Source: Proteinivorax hydrogeniformans
GTDB taxonomy: Bacteria > Bacillota > Proteinivoracia > Proteinivoracales > Proteinivoracaceae
DNA length: 64,000 nucleotides
Direction: 5' to 3'
NCBI RefSeq assembly: GCF_040515995.1
Contig: NZ_CP159485.1
Location: 2,356,001-2,420,000 of the forward strand
In this document: in pieces, positions 7,101 to 15,255 of the stretch
Numbering within the stretch: position 1 is the first letter of the stretch
How the letters are laid out: each line of letters starts with the position of its first letter
The notes under the pieces: model-generated
The model's input: the letters and a program-made list of their open reading frames with translations, nothing else
Database searches by the model: none
What the model was told of the DNA's origin: nothing
Position numbers and translations under genes: made by a program

Positions 7101-9932
7101 TCGAACACTGCTTCCGTCTCCTCCACCTGCATTACTTTTTGTAACTTTACTTCCATCTTCACTTTCAATGGTTTCCACATTTAATCCCGTGGCAGTAAAT
7201 GTATTTGTAATTTCTTCACCTTGAGGTGCCAGTGGATCAATGTAAGAACTATACTCAAGAATGTAAGCCTCCGTAATCTCATCAGGGAAAGTAAGCTCAA
7301 AATTCTGTTTTCCTGATAATCCATCGGTCTCAATCGTGATATTATAGTCCTCTCCTTCGATTAAGGGTTCTCCCTCTTTTGATAAAACCCCATCTTCATT
7401 CACGGATGCTTTATAGAGGAAAAAAGTTTCTTCTAACAAAATAGAATTCAAATCAGGATTGTCAACTAGCTTATAGTCTTTTATTCTTGATTGGTTAGGA
7501 TTCAGATAAACCTCCCAGTCGATGCGTTCATTAAATTCACCGGTTTGTTCCCCTGATTTCGTTGCATATTCGCCACCAAAGGGGACAGACACTTTAGCTT
7601 CCAAGGTAAATTCATTTTTACCGCTTGTAACTGTTGCAGTATTTACCACTTCATCATCCTCGATCAAATCATTTTCAAATTTTGTTTTGAATCTGATTCC
7701 AATTGCAGTTCTTTTATCTTTAAATTCATTATCTAAAGTTACCGTAAGAGTTTGATCATTAGAATCTGAAGGGAGTTTCGTTTCATATTCTCCTTCTGAA
7801 AGAGGTTGTCTATTGAAAATTTTACCTGCTGCATCCACCTCGTAACTGTATACTTCCAAAGACCCCTCCACAAGTTCCTGGTTCTCGGGAATTTCATCGG
7901 TTATTATATAGTCCAGCTCAATGGGAAGTCTGGCATAATTTGTGTTGACTTCCCAAGTGATTTTCTGCTCCACCGCATTATAAGTACCGAACTTCACACC
8001 ATTTGTTGCTGTGCATTTCGTATCTTCACCTTTTATTTCTCCAGTTGAAATTTTATAACTCTTATCATCTTCTTCCCATTCGATTTTTGCCTGGTTTTTA
8101 TACGTTGCCGTACCATCGGAATTTCTCTCAAAATTCGTGGTAAGGGTTAGGGTTAAAGGTTCCTTTATCAGCTCGTTAAACTCTATTTTAAAACCGCCGG
8201 GATTTCCTGGTGTTGGAGGCGTATATGTTAAATCATAGTTTGTAAATTCTGATTCGTCGTCTTTATGAATTGCAACACTGTCCTCATCAAGCGTCATCCC
8301 ATCCCCGATGAAGGTATCGGTCAAAACAAGATTTTCCATCAAATAACTGTTCTGATTCAGCTTTATTTCCCATGTCATTTCTTTGTTGCCAATATCCGTG
8401 CCGATGTGTTCTTTTATAATTCCCTGCTGTCCCCAGTTCCCACTGCTGCCATCGGTTTTTTCAGTTCCAGTAGTGACCGTATTGGTGACCGAACCACCTT
8501 CGTCAACAATTCCTGTTCCTTGCGAGCCCAACAACTTGGTCGTATATTGAATCTGATAAGCCTGGGTATCAATATCTTGATCGAAGGTCACTTTGAATCC
8601 GGAATCGCCGTCAAAAATCTCCAAATCAAACAGATCAGAAGATATGGGATTTCCTGTGTCTACTGTGGCATTCCCATTTTCGTCAATCGTTACAGGATAA
8701 ATCTTAAACTTATCTTGATCGAGCTCCATTACTCCATCAGGACTCCATGTATCTTCAATCCATGCAAATTCTTCTTGAATGAATTTTTCATTATAATTAT
8801 AGTTGATTTTCCATTCAAAGGCCTGGTCTCCTGATTTATAATCGGGATCCGCTTTTTCAATGGCTCTCCCAAACCCACTGCTAACGGTAGCAACTGCTGG
8901 TTTAGACTCTTCCCCGTCACTGGTTAATGTGGCGTTATTTGCGAAGGTCTGGGTACCGTCAAAGCCTTCCTCGGGCTCGACAATATCTGTTGTATAAGTT
9001 ATACGGTAAGCTTGTTTCAGCTCTTCCTCCGTTAAATTGATAAATTCAATTTTCAAATCTCCGTTTTCATCTACCGTTACTTGGTATTTATCATCATCTA
9101 GTGGATCTCCTTCCTTACGATCTCCCTTTGAAGTCATTTCCAGAATGATAATTTCTAAACTGTCGATCTGATATTTCATATTATCAGGAATAACATCTAC
9201 TACTGAGGGATGGACCATTTCATCTAAAACCGTATTAATATCCACCCTCCAATAAGCTTCAGAGCTATTGAATCCTTCGTTGTTTATCGTCCCAGCTTTA
9301 TCAATTAATGTCCCACCTTTGGGAACGACCGGGAAGGAAATGCTGAAGCCCGGAATGTTTTCAAATTCAATTTCCTGTACAATTTCATCGCTCAGTTCTT
9401 CTTCATTTAAAGATATTGCAAACCAAAACTCCGCTTCAACATTATCCCCTTCCACATTTTCGTTGAATGTAAAAGTAACCACCCCATCAGCGGTAACTGT
9501 CCAAGTACCAATGGATCCTAACAATCCATTAGTTGCAGAAACCGGGTCAAACTCATTCGGCAGATTAAAAGTGTATGTATCCCCGGCTTTCACTTCATGG
9601 TCATCAGGTAATGAGATTTTAATCTCCAGACGACCGGTTTCCGCAGCATTCAGATTATAAGGATAATCTGCACTGTATTCATTCCCTTCATTATCAGTAA
9701 AAATCACTTTCTCAAAAATAATATCCTCATTTGAAAGGTTTCCAGCAAAAACTTTGTAACCTCCGCTACCTAACATCCCCTCCGGCATCATCTGCCCCAA
9801 AAATGGCATGAGCATCATAAACACCAAAGAAAGGGCAATACTTCTCCGGAACATTCGTCTCCGGCTGTTAAAGCCCCTCTCTTCCATTTCTTCTCTTCGC
9901 TTTCTTTCCCGATATGCTTTTCTTCTGTCCAT
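4140..9932 (-). CDS. Giant LPXTG-anchored adhesin with ten SpaA-type repeats
   Basis: The start at 9932 (MDRRKAYRERKRRE) has GGAG 8 bases upstream, better than the ATG 12 codons earlier; it gives about 1,930 residues. A basic N-terminus and hydrophobic 'IALSLVFMMLMPFLG' form the export signal. Next comes an adhesin-like domain (to ~220), then several collagen-binding/Ig-like units (to ~1000; 'WEVNTNYARLP', 'WEVYLNPNQSRI'). Ten SpaA/Cna-B-type units of ~90-95 residues follow, mostly linked by 'NYQG'; each has a K.D strand and an 'ETKAPDGY' Glu, the parts of an intramolecular isopeptide. LPKTG, a membrane helix and KKRKNNNE end it. It is exported, cut at LPKTG and linked to peptidoglycan, probably by the adjacent sortase. 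The ligand is unknown. Confidence 0.93.
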   Translation of the reverse strand: MDRRKAYRERKRREEMEERGFNSRRRMFRRSIALSLVFMMLMPFLGQMMPEGMLGSGGYKVFAGNLSNEDIIFEKVIFTDNEGNEYSADYPYNLNAAETGRLEIKISLPDDHEVKAGDTYTFNLPNEFDPVSATNGLLGSIGTWTVTADGVVTFTFNENVEGDNVEAEFWFAISLNEEELSDEIVQEIEFENIPGFSISFPVVPKGGTLIDKAGTINNEGFNSSEAYWRVDINTVLDEMVHPSVVDVIPDNMKYQIDSLEIIILEMTSKGDRKEGDPLDDDKYQVTVDENGDLKIEFINLTEEELKQAYRITYTTDIVEPEEGFDGTQTFANNATLTSDGEESKPAVATVSSGFGRAIEKADPDYKSGDQAFEWKINYNYNEKFIQEEFAWIEDTWSPDGVMELDQDKFKIYPVTIDENGNATVDTGNPISSDLFDLEIFDGDSGFKVTFDQDIDTQAYQIQYTTKLLGSQGTGIVDEGGSVTNTVTTGTEKTDGSSGNWGQQGIIKEHIGTDIGNKEMTWEIKLNQNSYLMENLVLTDTFIGDGMTLDEDSVAIHKDDESEFTNYDLTYTPPTPGNPGGFKIEFNELIKEPLTLTLTTNFERNSDGTATYKNQAKIEWEEDDKSYKISTGEIKGEDTKCTATNGVKFGTYNAVEQKITWEVNTNYARLPIELDYIITDEIPENQELVEGSLEVYSYEVDAAGKIFNRQPLSEGEYETKLPSDSNDQTLTVTLDNEFKDKRTAIGIRFKTKFENDLIEDDEVVNTATVTSGKNEFTLEAKVSVPFGGEYATKSGEQTGEFNERIDWEVYLNPNQSRIKDYKLVDNPDLNSILLEETFFLYKASVNEDGVLSKEGEPLIEGEDYNITIETDGLSGKQNFELTFPDEITEAYILEYSSYIDPLAPQGEEITNTFTATGLNVETIESEDGSKVTKSNAGGGDGSSVRGGLEITKTDESEEILLEGALFHLYTKDGNQLLRSGTTDADGKVVFGGLRRGDYLLKEIEAPAGYIISDELAEGIVVTLSHEGEGELLNWNEHNAFTKVRIEKVNQNDQIIEKEVKFDLYNANDDLIKQNIVAEEGVITIEDLPQGAYYLIETAAPEGYILNTEPVEFTISINDDGTQSIPIVNIVNYQGSVEISKKDEAGNPLEGARFRLETSSGSIVHENLTSNSNGIVEINDLAPGTYQLIETQAADGYIRNTEEISITIPDRLSGEPQVFEYDYTNYQGRVRLIKTDASGNPLAGAEYEIKDENGEAVFSGLTTAEDGRLLVTGISPGKYSIVEVKAPEGYIIDSTPMHFEINATNEGEPSIVVLGDWKNYQGSVELVKEDTQGNKLQGAVFSLFDQYDNLIYADLETGEDGVLMAENLAPGDYYFVETKAPDGYVINTEKISFSITSEAEGVPETVEAGTAINYQGSVELHKEDVDGNPLAGAIFTIEDGEENIIQTGLKSDENGRVFAEDLAPGDYYFVETKAAEGFIRNEVPVAFTIEGSAEGKPVVVNSGNMINYQGSVQWQKVDEAGESLAGAVFKLEKQVNDDYRIIHEDITGDENGRFSINNLEPGDYRLTEVNSEEGYILNTEAITFTISGEAKGKPETLVLDAFVNYQGKAQLIKTDKEGAPLPGAEFKLLMEDEVIKEKLISDAEGKILVTGLAPGEYSFVETKAPGGFMLDQSHFSFTIEAKTEGEPTVVSVGHAMNYQGAVQLQKVDQNGKAVSNAVFEIRDQSGNLIMGELKSNNEGVVLVENLAPGEYIIQEIKAPDGYIINPEPLFFTIDMNTMGEPKVLDLGEFVNEFVSLRILKTDSETNQPLRGATFKLTDESGENTWTLTTGEDGTAMVEGLLFGTYTIKEMEAPSGYQLDDEIHTIMIDDSKVIFEWTAVNHARIPIDDETPRGPELPKTGQQSTLLYVIMGMAIMASGLFLATRKKRKNNNE

Positions 9933-9933
9933 T

Positions 9934-10614
9934 TTACTCCACTCCTTTTCCCTTATGTACGCTGCCAAACTCTTCCCTTCCCAAATACTTTCCCTTTACA
10001 ATCAAACGCTGTTCTCCACCCCGGGTGCAACTAACAAGGGTGATTTCCGTCACCCCCTCCACATCCTCGATGACATGAACCGCGTGGGGATCAACAATTT
10101 CAATGCTTGTGGTTTCATAAATGTATGTCCACTTTTTGTCCGTCACGGTGATCACATCCCCCACTTCCATCCGGTGTATGGGCGCAAAATACAGCTCCGG
10201 GTTCAAGGAGTTGTGTCCCGCCAAGGCGTAGTTTCCCAGGCCCATATCCTGGTCCGGCTTCATGGTACCCGCTCCCACATCGAGAACTGCATTGCTCACT
10301 CCGTAAAAGATGGGAACCTCCATCTGCACAGAGGGAATGTGGATGATTCCGATGACACCCTCCCGATCAAAGTCATAGCGCTTAAACCGGGTGTCTAAAA
10401 ACTCCACCTCTTCAAAATTGAAATGGTCTTCCCTGTTTTCCATGGTTTCCCGGACCATCCTCTGATTCTCTGCAATCTCATCAGCATCAATGGTCTGAAG
10501 CTCATCCGATGCACGTCTTAATGCTCCCGGGGTGTAAATATAATTGATGACCAGTGGGTAAGCAACCACAAGAAGGCCCAGTGCCATAAGCACCAGCCCG
10601 ATTCTTCTTTTCAT
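9934..10614 (-). CDS. Sortase, probably class A-like
   Basis: The 226-residue membrane transpeptidase has an N-terminal anchor (IGLVLMALGLLVVAYPLVI). The catalytic set is His in 'YALAGHNS', Cys in 'TLVSCT' and Arg in 'GGEQRLIVKG'. 'GIIHIPSVQMEVPIFYG' is the usual sortase entry strand. No C-terminal membrane helix is seen, which argues against class C pilin sortases; class D is also possible. The stop lies one base before the adhesin start, so the two are translationally coupled. The pair is likely a dedicated enzyme and substrate. Confidence 0.92.
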   Translation of the reverse strand: MKRRIGLVLMALGLLVVAYPLVINYIYTPGALRRASDELQTIDADEIAENQRMVRETMENREDHFNFEEVEFLDTRFKRYDFDREGVIGIIHIPSVQMEVPIFYGVSNAVLDVGAGTMKPDQDMGLGNYALAGHNSLNPELYFAPIHRMEVGDVITVTDKKWTYIYETTSIEIVDPHAVHVIEDVEGVTEITLVSCTRGGEQRLIVKGKYLGREEFGSVHKGKGVE

Positions 10615-10893
10615 AAGACTCCACTCCCTATATTTGACAACACTCTGAATTGTTTATACCCTTCAGCCTGATGTTTAAACACCAATGATCAGAACACAGC
10701 TATCTTCTTATCTTCACCCTAAATTCCACGTGTGTTTTAAGAAAATCATTAAATCTCGATATTTCCTAAGAAGAATTCAAGAAGCTACTTCTACATTTTT
10801 ACATTTTTTACTCCCCTTCGTCTACAAATTGAATAAAACCTCGAATCTACACTCGAGTCCAAAAATCTTTAAGTATATACCCTTATTTACAGC
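10615..10893. other. AT-rich leader upstream of sortase, no gene seen
   Basis: About 280 bases between the promoter at 10894-10922 and the sortase start. I see no convincing frame, RNA fold or terminator. It would be the long untranslated leader of the sortase-adhesin mRNA if that promoter is used. Confidence 0.5.
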
Positions 10894-10922
10894 ATTATAA
10901 TATATATATATTGCGCTTACAA
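10894..10922 (-). promoter_or_regulatory. Promoter for sortase-adhesin cargo (TTGTAA-N17-TATAAT)
   Basis: On the minus strand -35 TTGTAA (10922-10917), a 17-base spacer and -10 TATAAT (10899-10894). The same design and flanking bases occur in the same place in the prophage (21761-21789), just downstream of its large recombinase. That conservation supports it. Confidence 0.6.
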
Positions 10923-10978
10923 GTCAAAGCAAGAAATAGTTTAACAATTGCCATTATTATCAGTCAACAACGCTTGCA

Positions 10979-12553
10979 TTACTTCAAAATATCTACAATA
11001 CTCTCAACTCCCGACTTGAATTCAACCGTAAACTTCTCTTCAAAAATCGTCACTTTCTCAATAAGCCTTCTTACCAGCTGCTCATCATATTCTTCCAACT
11101 CTTCTGTTTGCTCATCTATAAACTCAGCCATCTCAGCGATACGTTGCCTTTTTCCTTCACGCTCTGCATTGTCAACCATTGCACTTTGCTTCAATTCTCT
11201 AAGGCGGTATATCTCGTCCGCCACATCCTCATATTTCTCTTTGGAGTTGGCCCGCCTTAATAGTTCTTTTTGAAGTTTCTCCAGTTTTTCATCAATGTCT
11301 TTTGTGGCTTTGTCGCATTCTTCATTCAAAACGGTGGCAATGTTCTCTTTCAAGACTGCTAGGAAAGTTTCTTTCCCGCTTAACACTTCATTCATCGCTT
11401 TTACAACTGCTGCTTTTAGAACCTCTTCATTAATAGTTGGGGAAGAGCAGTCGGAGCCTTTTTCTTCTAGACGGCTGACGCATCTCCAGACTATGGACCT
11501 GCATCCTCGATTGTTCCAATGAACCCTTCTGTATATTTCGCCACATTCTGAGCAGTAAACAATGCTGGATAGAGCGTACTTACTGCTGTAAACTCGCTTT
11601 TTTCCACTCTTTCCTGTATAAAGGTTGGCCCTTCTTACAAGTTCTTCCTGCACCTGCATGAAAATTTCACGCGGGATGATGGGCTCGTGGCTGTTCTCAA
11701 CATAGTATTGTGGAACAATGCCGCTATTGACAACTCGCTTCTTGGAAAGGAAATCGACGGTATATGTTTTTTGTAGCAAGGCATCACCGATGTACTTTTC
11801 ATTTTGCAAGATTTTCTTAATAGTTTCTGGTCGCCATTTTTTCTTGTTTGCAGCAGTCAATATTCCGTCCGCTTCCAATCCTCGTGCGATTTGAAGTAAG
11901 CTTGCTCCTTCGAGGTATTCTCGGTATATGCGCTTTACCACTTCTGCTCCTGTCGGATCGATCACCAGACGCTTGTTTTCATCTTTGGTATAGCCGAAGA
12001 AACGATTGTGGTTAACCTGAATTTCACCTTGCTGGTATCGATGCTGAATACCCAACCTCACGTTTTGGCTTAGGGATTGGCTCTCTTGCTGGGCCAGGGA
12101 AGCCATGATAGTCAGCATAATCTCACCCTTGGAGTCCATGGTGTTGATGTTTTCTTTTTCAAAATACACTGCTATGTTCTTTTCCTTGAGCTGTCTAATA
12201 TAATTTAAGCAATCCAGCGTGTTGCGGGCAAATCGACTGATGGACTTTGTAATAACTAAATCGATGTTGCCCTCCATACACTCCTCAATCATACGGTTGA
12301 ACTCTTCTCGTTTTTTAGTGTTAGTACCGGAAATGCCGTCATCTGCAAAGATGCCTGCAAACTCCCATTCAGTATTTTTCTTTATAAATTCCGTATAATG
12401 TGCAACCTGTACCTCATAGCTTAAATTCTGCTCTTCAGTTTCTGTAGAAACACGGCAATAGGCAGCGACACGCAGTTTCTTAATTTTTTCTTTTGCGGCT
12501 GTACTTCCAACTCTTTTTCGTGCCGGAATTACAGTTATATTTTTTCCTGCCAT
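10979..12553 (-). CDS. Large serine recombinase (paralogue of the prophage recombinase)
   Basis: The 524-residue protein has an N-terminal resolvase domain with 'AAYCRVST' (Ser36 nucleophile), '[15 protein letters not shown]' and '[11 protein letters not shown]'. A recombinase domain (to ~300), a zinc ribbon ('CSECGEIY' ... 'WRC' ... 'CSSP') and a coiled-coil end follow. Such enzymes integrate and excise elements at short att sites without host factors. Compared with the protein at 21884-23461, the catalytic domain has diverged but the remaining ~350 residues are nearly identical. Upstream lies the stump of a partner recombinase. It may still act at att sites of the same specificity. Confidence 0.93.
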   Translation of the reverse strand: MAGKNITVIPARKRVGSTAAKEKIKKLRVAAYCRVSTETEEQNLSYEVQVAHYTEFIKKNTEWEFAGIFADDGISGTNTKKREEFNRMIEECMEGNIDLVITKSISRFARNTLDCLNYIRQLKEKNIAVYFEKENINTMDSKGEIMLTIMASLAQQESQSLSQNVRLGIQHRYQQGEIQVNHNRFFGYTKDENKRLVIDPTGAEVVKRIYREYLEGASLLQIARGLEADGILTAANKKKWRPETIKKILQNEKYIGDALLQKTYTVDFLSKKRVVNSGIVPQYYVENSHEPIIPREIFMQVQEELVRRANLYTGKSGKKRVYSSKYALSSIVYCSECGEIYRRVHWNNRGCRSIVWRCVSRLEEKGSDCSSPTINEEVLKAAVVKAMNEVLSGKETFLAVLKENIATVLNEECDKATKDIDEKLEKLQKELLRRANSKEKYEDVADEIYRLRELKQSAMVDNAEREGKRQRIAEMAEFIDEQTEELEEYDEQLVRRLIEKVTIFEEKFTVEFKSGVESIVDILK

Positions 12554-12576
12554 ATTACACCTCGCTTTCTATCAAA

Positions 12577-12884
12577 CTATATAGGTACTCCGCTCTTGTG
12601 TTCAAAAAACCCTTTAGTCATAAGACCAATCAGTGTATTGCGTTCTTCGGTTAATTGCTCCATGCGTTTATCTATGGCATCAAATCTTGCAAGATCGCAT
12701 TCTTCATCAATCTTGTTTATAGAATCATAAAGTGGCTTCAGTATTAGCTTTTTGCTGAATGCGAGGTTATTCATCATGGTTGAGAATGTTGCTTTTATCT
12801 CTCCATCACGCAAAAATAACATGGAGCAGCTGTCCTTGTCTTCAATGTGTCCTTTGCAGCTCCAAGCAAAGTGCAAAACATTGG
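12577..12884 (-). pseudogene. C-terminal stump of a second serine recombinase, cut by IS110
   Basis: From the IS110 junction the frame reads HFAWSCKGHIEDKDSCSMLF, then 'SFSK'-type helices, 'RMEQLTEERNTLIGLMTKGF' and a stop. This matches the zinc-ribbon and coiled-coil part of the recombinase at 23880-25454 ('WCCSKHISNIEKCSMIY ... LMTKGYLE'). Just past 'LMTKGFFE' another frame gives [12 protein letters not shown] and a stop, the end of the small middle ORF of the intact triplet. So an internal deletion has joined the two genes, besides the 5' loss to the IS. Confidence 0.8.
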
Positions 12885-13013
12885 GGTCTACCATGGAAAT
12901 ATGAGATAGACCCCTAATATATTACGTATAAATTTGTGATTAAAGGGGTCTGATTCTTTAAAAAATTGAGTCACACCCCTTTAAATTATAATATAAACTG
13001 ATATAATGATTAG

Positions 13014-13185
13014 CAAACGAGGGTGTGGCTCGCGGGGTCAGTTGCTCAGAAATGAGTTAACTCAGTCCTGAAATGCCGCCCTCGTTTTTGTTGTGTCCGT
13101 AACGTTGACCGGGATGATGCCGTCCTACGGGAAGTGGCTCTGCTAGTAGACGTAACGTTGGATTACAACTTTAATTGGGTGCAAA
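13014..13185 (+). ncRNA. Putative IS110 bridge RNA, copy B
   Basis: This starts ~7 bases after a TATAAT box (13002-13007) and ends before the transposase ribosome site. A 9-bp stem (13015-13023 with 13079-13087) closes a structured 5' part. The 3' part has two GTAACGTTG repeats around GC-rich arms, where the target and donor loops would be expected. The assignment follows from position and from knowledge of the family. Confidence 0.6.
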
Positions 13186-13203
13186 TAAAAAATAGGAGGG
13201 AGA

Positions 13204-14418
13204 ATGATGCAAGGTCAGCAGATGATAGTTGGTGTAGACGTAGGTTATTACAATCATCATGTAGCTATAGGCTTAGCAGGAGATATTTTAAAGGATTTTG
13301 AGATACCCCATAGCCAGAAAGGGTTTAGGTATTTCTTTAATCAAATAACATCTTTTGTACAAGCTTATGAAGTATCAGACATAGTTGTTGGTATGGAGGG
13401 GACTAATGGCCATGCTCGGCCATTAGATCAAATGGTTAAAGATAAAGGGTACATGTTACTAAATGTTAATAACCTAAAGTTTGCCCGTTTTAAAGAAATC
13501 TTCGCTACACCAGAGAAAAATGACCGCATGGATGCAAGACAAATAGTCACCCTTATGATGATGGCCCCAATGATGGAACAAGGCAAGGAAGTGCTTCAAG
13601 AAGTGCATAACACATCTGAGATTGAAACTAAATTAAAACGTATTAGTCGCCGTCGCCATCAGATAGTTAAAGAAAAAGTTATAATACAAAATAGAATGCA
13701 AGCAGATCTGCAATCTGTATGCCCAGGTTTTTTGAAAATGTTTGCATCTGTGGATGCCTTTTATGTACTGCGCTTTTTGAGCTGTCGTCCGGACTTGCGT
13801 AAGTTAAAAAGACTTAGATTACCGACAATACTCAAGATTCAAGGTGTTGGTAAAGGACATGCTAAAAAGTTACAAAGGTGGCAAGAGGAAGCTAGCTTTG
13901 GCTCAGAAGTAGAGTGGGTAGGCCCTATGATAGCAGAAGATGCTTCGCGCTTATTAGCCCTTAAAGAAAGGTTAATTGAATTAGAAAAACAAATCAAATC
14001 ATTAGTTAGGCAGTCAAGATTGGGCTCTCTTATTCGAAGCATACCAGGCTTTGGCCCTATTTGTTCTGGAATAATAGCTGCAGAAATAGGTACAATTAGT
14101 AGGTTTGACTCTGAGGCTGGGTTAGCAATCTACCTAGGTATGGCTCCTCTTGACAATAGTTCTGGCCTATATGAAGGAACAAAATCACCTAAACAAGTTA
14201 ACAAACATGCGAAAAAAGCTATGATGCAAGCACTGCAGCATCATGTGCGAAGGGTTGATGAATCTAAAGTTTACTTCCAAAAAAAATGTGATGAAGGCAA
14301 GAAATACAATCAAGCTCTGCGGTCCTTAGGACGGCATTTAACAAGAGTAATATGGAGTATGATCAAAAACAATAGAAAATATGAACGTCGTGAAAAAGAA
14401 ACAAGTAAAGCTGCGTAA
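13204..14418 (+). CDS. IS110-family transposase (copy B)
   Basis: The same 404 residues as copy A: a DEDD N-terminal domain ('GVDVGYYNHHVA', 'GMEGTNGHARPL', 'NDRMDARQ') and a C-terminal domain with 'GMAPLDNSSG'. The start follows AGGAGGGAGA. Sharing identical sequence in inverted orientation, the two copies can invert the 10 kb between them (sortase, adhesin, recombinase) by homologous recombination, whether or not transposition is active. Confidence 0.95.
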   Translation: MMQGQQMIVGVDVGYYNHHVAIGLAGDILKDFEIPHSQKGFRYFFNQITSFVQAYEVSDIVVGMEGTNGHARPLDQMVKDKGYMLLNVNNLKFARFKEIFATPEKNDRMDARQIVTLMMMAPMMEQGKEVLQEVHNTSEIETKLKRISRRRHQIVKEKVIIQNRMQADLQSVCPGFLKMFASVDAFYVLRFLSCRPDLRKLKRLRLPTILKIQGVGKGHAKKLQRWQEEASFGSEVEWVGPMIAEDASRLLALKERLIELEKQIKSLVRQSRLGSLIRSIPGFGPICSGIIAAEIGTISRFDSEAGLAIYLGMAPLDNSSGLYEGTKSPKQVNKHAKKAMMQALQHHVRRVDESKVYFQKKCDEGKKYNQALRSLGRHLTRVIWSMIKNNRKYERREKETSKAA

Positions 14419-14571
14419 TTTTTAAAAAGCACTTTTTCTAAACTAAGGGAACTTATGTTCAACTATATCCATTTAAAAGAAAAAAAGTTAAAAATAAACA
14501 TATTATAAAGAAACTTGACAAAACGTACGGGATGTTCAGGCTTTTGATATTTCAATATGGCAAAAAACTTT

Positions 14572-14606
14572 AAAGAACCTACCCAAAAATATGGGTAGGT
14601 TCTTTT
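14572..14606. terminator. Bidirectional terminator, duplicate of 911-945
   Basis: The same 13-bp stem AAAGAACCTACCC / GGGTAGGTTCTTT with an A/T loop and a T-run. The group II intron begins 4 bases past it, the classical insertion position of group IIC introns. Confidence 0.85.
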
Positions 14607-14609
14607 AAT

Positions 14610-15255
14610 GTGCGCCCAGCATGTGCGTTAACTTGGCGGTGAAAGTCCGCTGTGGACTTGGTAGTGGGAACCACTAGTCGAAGGCAAGGGTATCCACCGT
14701 GAGGTGGAATCTGAAGGAAGCCCTAGGCAAAATCCCGGTCTGAGGAACACAAACCACATATAAGGCTTGCTTAGGACGGACGAGTTTGCATAACAAAACA
14801 AAGTCCAACACTACCCGAATCCTAAGGAGTAAATGTGGCAGATATATGGGAGGAAGGTTAACGTACTTACCTGGGGAGGTCTGAGTGGCATGCTACTGCA
14901 TGAGAATGGAATTTTCTCTCTTAGTAACCTATATCGAGAGATATAGCTGAACACTCAGAAGTCAGTTCAAGTCATAGTACCGCTTAAACCTATCGAAAGA
15001 TAAGGCTAGGGAAGGACTTGACGATAATTAAATAATAGCTATTAAGAAGGCCCCTCATGTTGATAGCAGCCAACCCTTTTGGGACTACCTAACTGAGAAT
15101 AGAGTGGAACTCGAAGGTAAATGTTAGGAGTGCTTAGTGAAACCTACGCTTAATACATGACAGAGTTCAATTATTTAATTATCGAACCGCTGTGTACGGG
15201 TCCGTATGCATGGTGGTGTGAGAGGACGGCGGTTAGTCACCGCCTCCTACTCGAT
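14610..15255 (+). mobile_element. Group IIC intron lacking its reverse transcriptase
   Basis: The 646-base element begins GTGCGCCCAGCATG and ends CTCCTACTCGAT. Inside are blocks I recognise from the Oceanobacillus iheyensis group IIC ribozyme: 'GGAATCTGAAGGAAGC', 'CGGTCTGAGGAACAC', 'GAGTTTGCATAACAAAACAA' and 'GGGGAGGTCTG'. Domain V starts at 'GAACCGCTGTGTACGG' (~15184) and domain VI is the GGCGGT-TAGTC-ACCGCC hairpin. Domain IV holds only short stem sequence, no reverse transcriptase, so mobility would need an enzyme in trans. The borders are fixed by the intron-free sequence at 941-955. It sits right behind a terminator. Confidence 0.9.

Larger units (their letters stand above)
12885..14557 (+). 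mobile_element. IS110-family insertion sequence, copy B
   Basis: Identical in layout and sequence to copy A but inverted. The left end begins in 'GGGGTCTACC' and carries an inverted repeat (GGGGTCTA/TAGACCCC) close to the edge. The right end reads TTCAGGCTTTTGATATTTCA ATA. The insertion removed the 5' part of a serine recombinase. Its right flank runs into the terminator at 14572. Confidence 0.85.

Noticed and set aside
4140-9932. Many plus-strand frames opposite the adhesin
   Set aside because: They are shadows of the repeat region, lack ribosome sites and show no domain patterns.
12577-12894. Intact 105-residue protein starting at 12894
   Set aside because: Its first codons come from the IS110 end and the rest is the C-terminal part of a recombinase; it is a truncated gene.
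14610-15255. Search for an intron-encoded reverse transcriptase
   Set aside because: No frame of useful length exists within the intron; the only coding overlap is the end of rlmD on the other strand.
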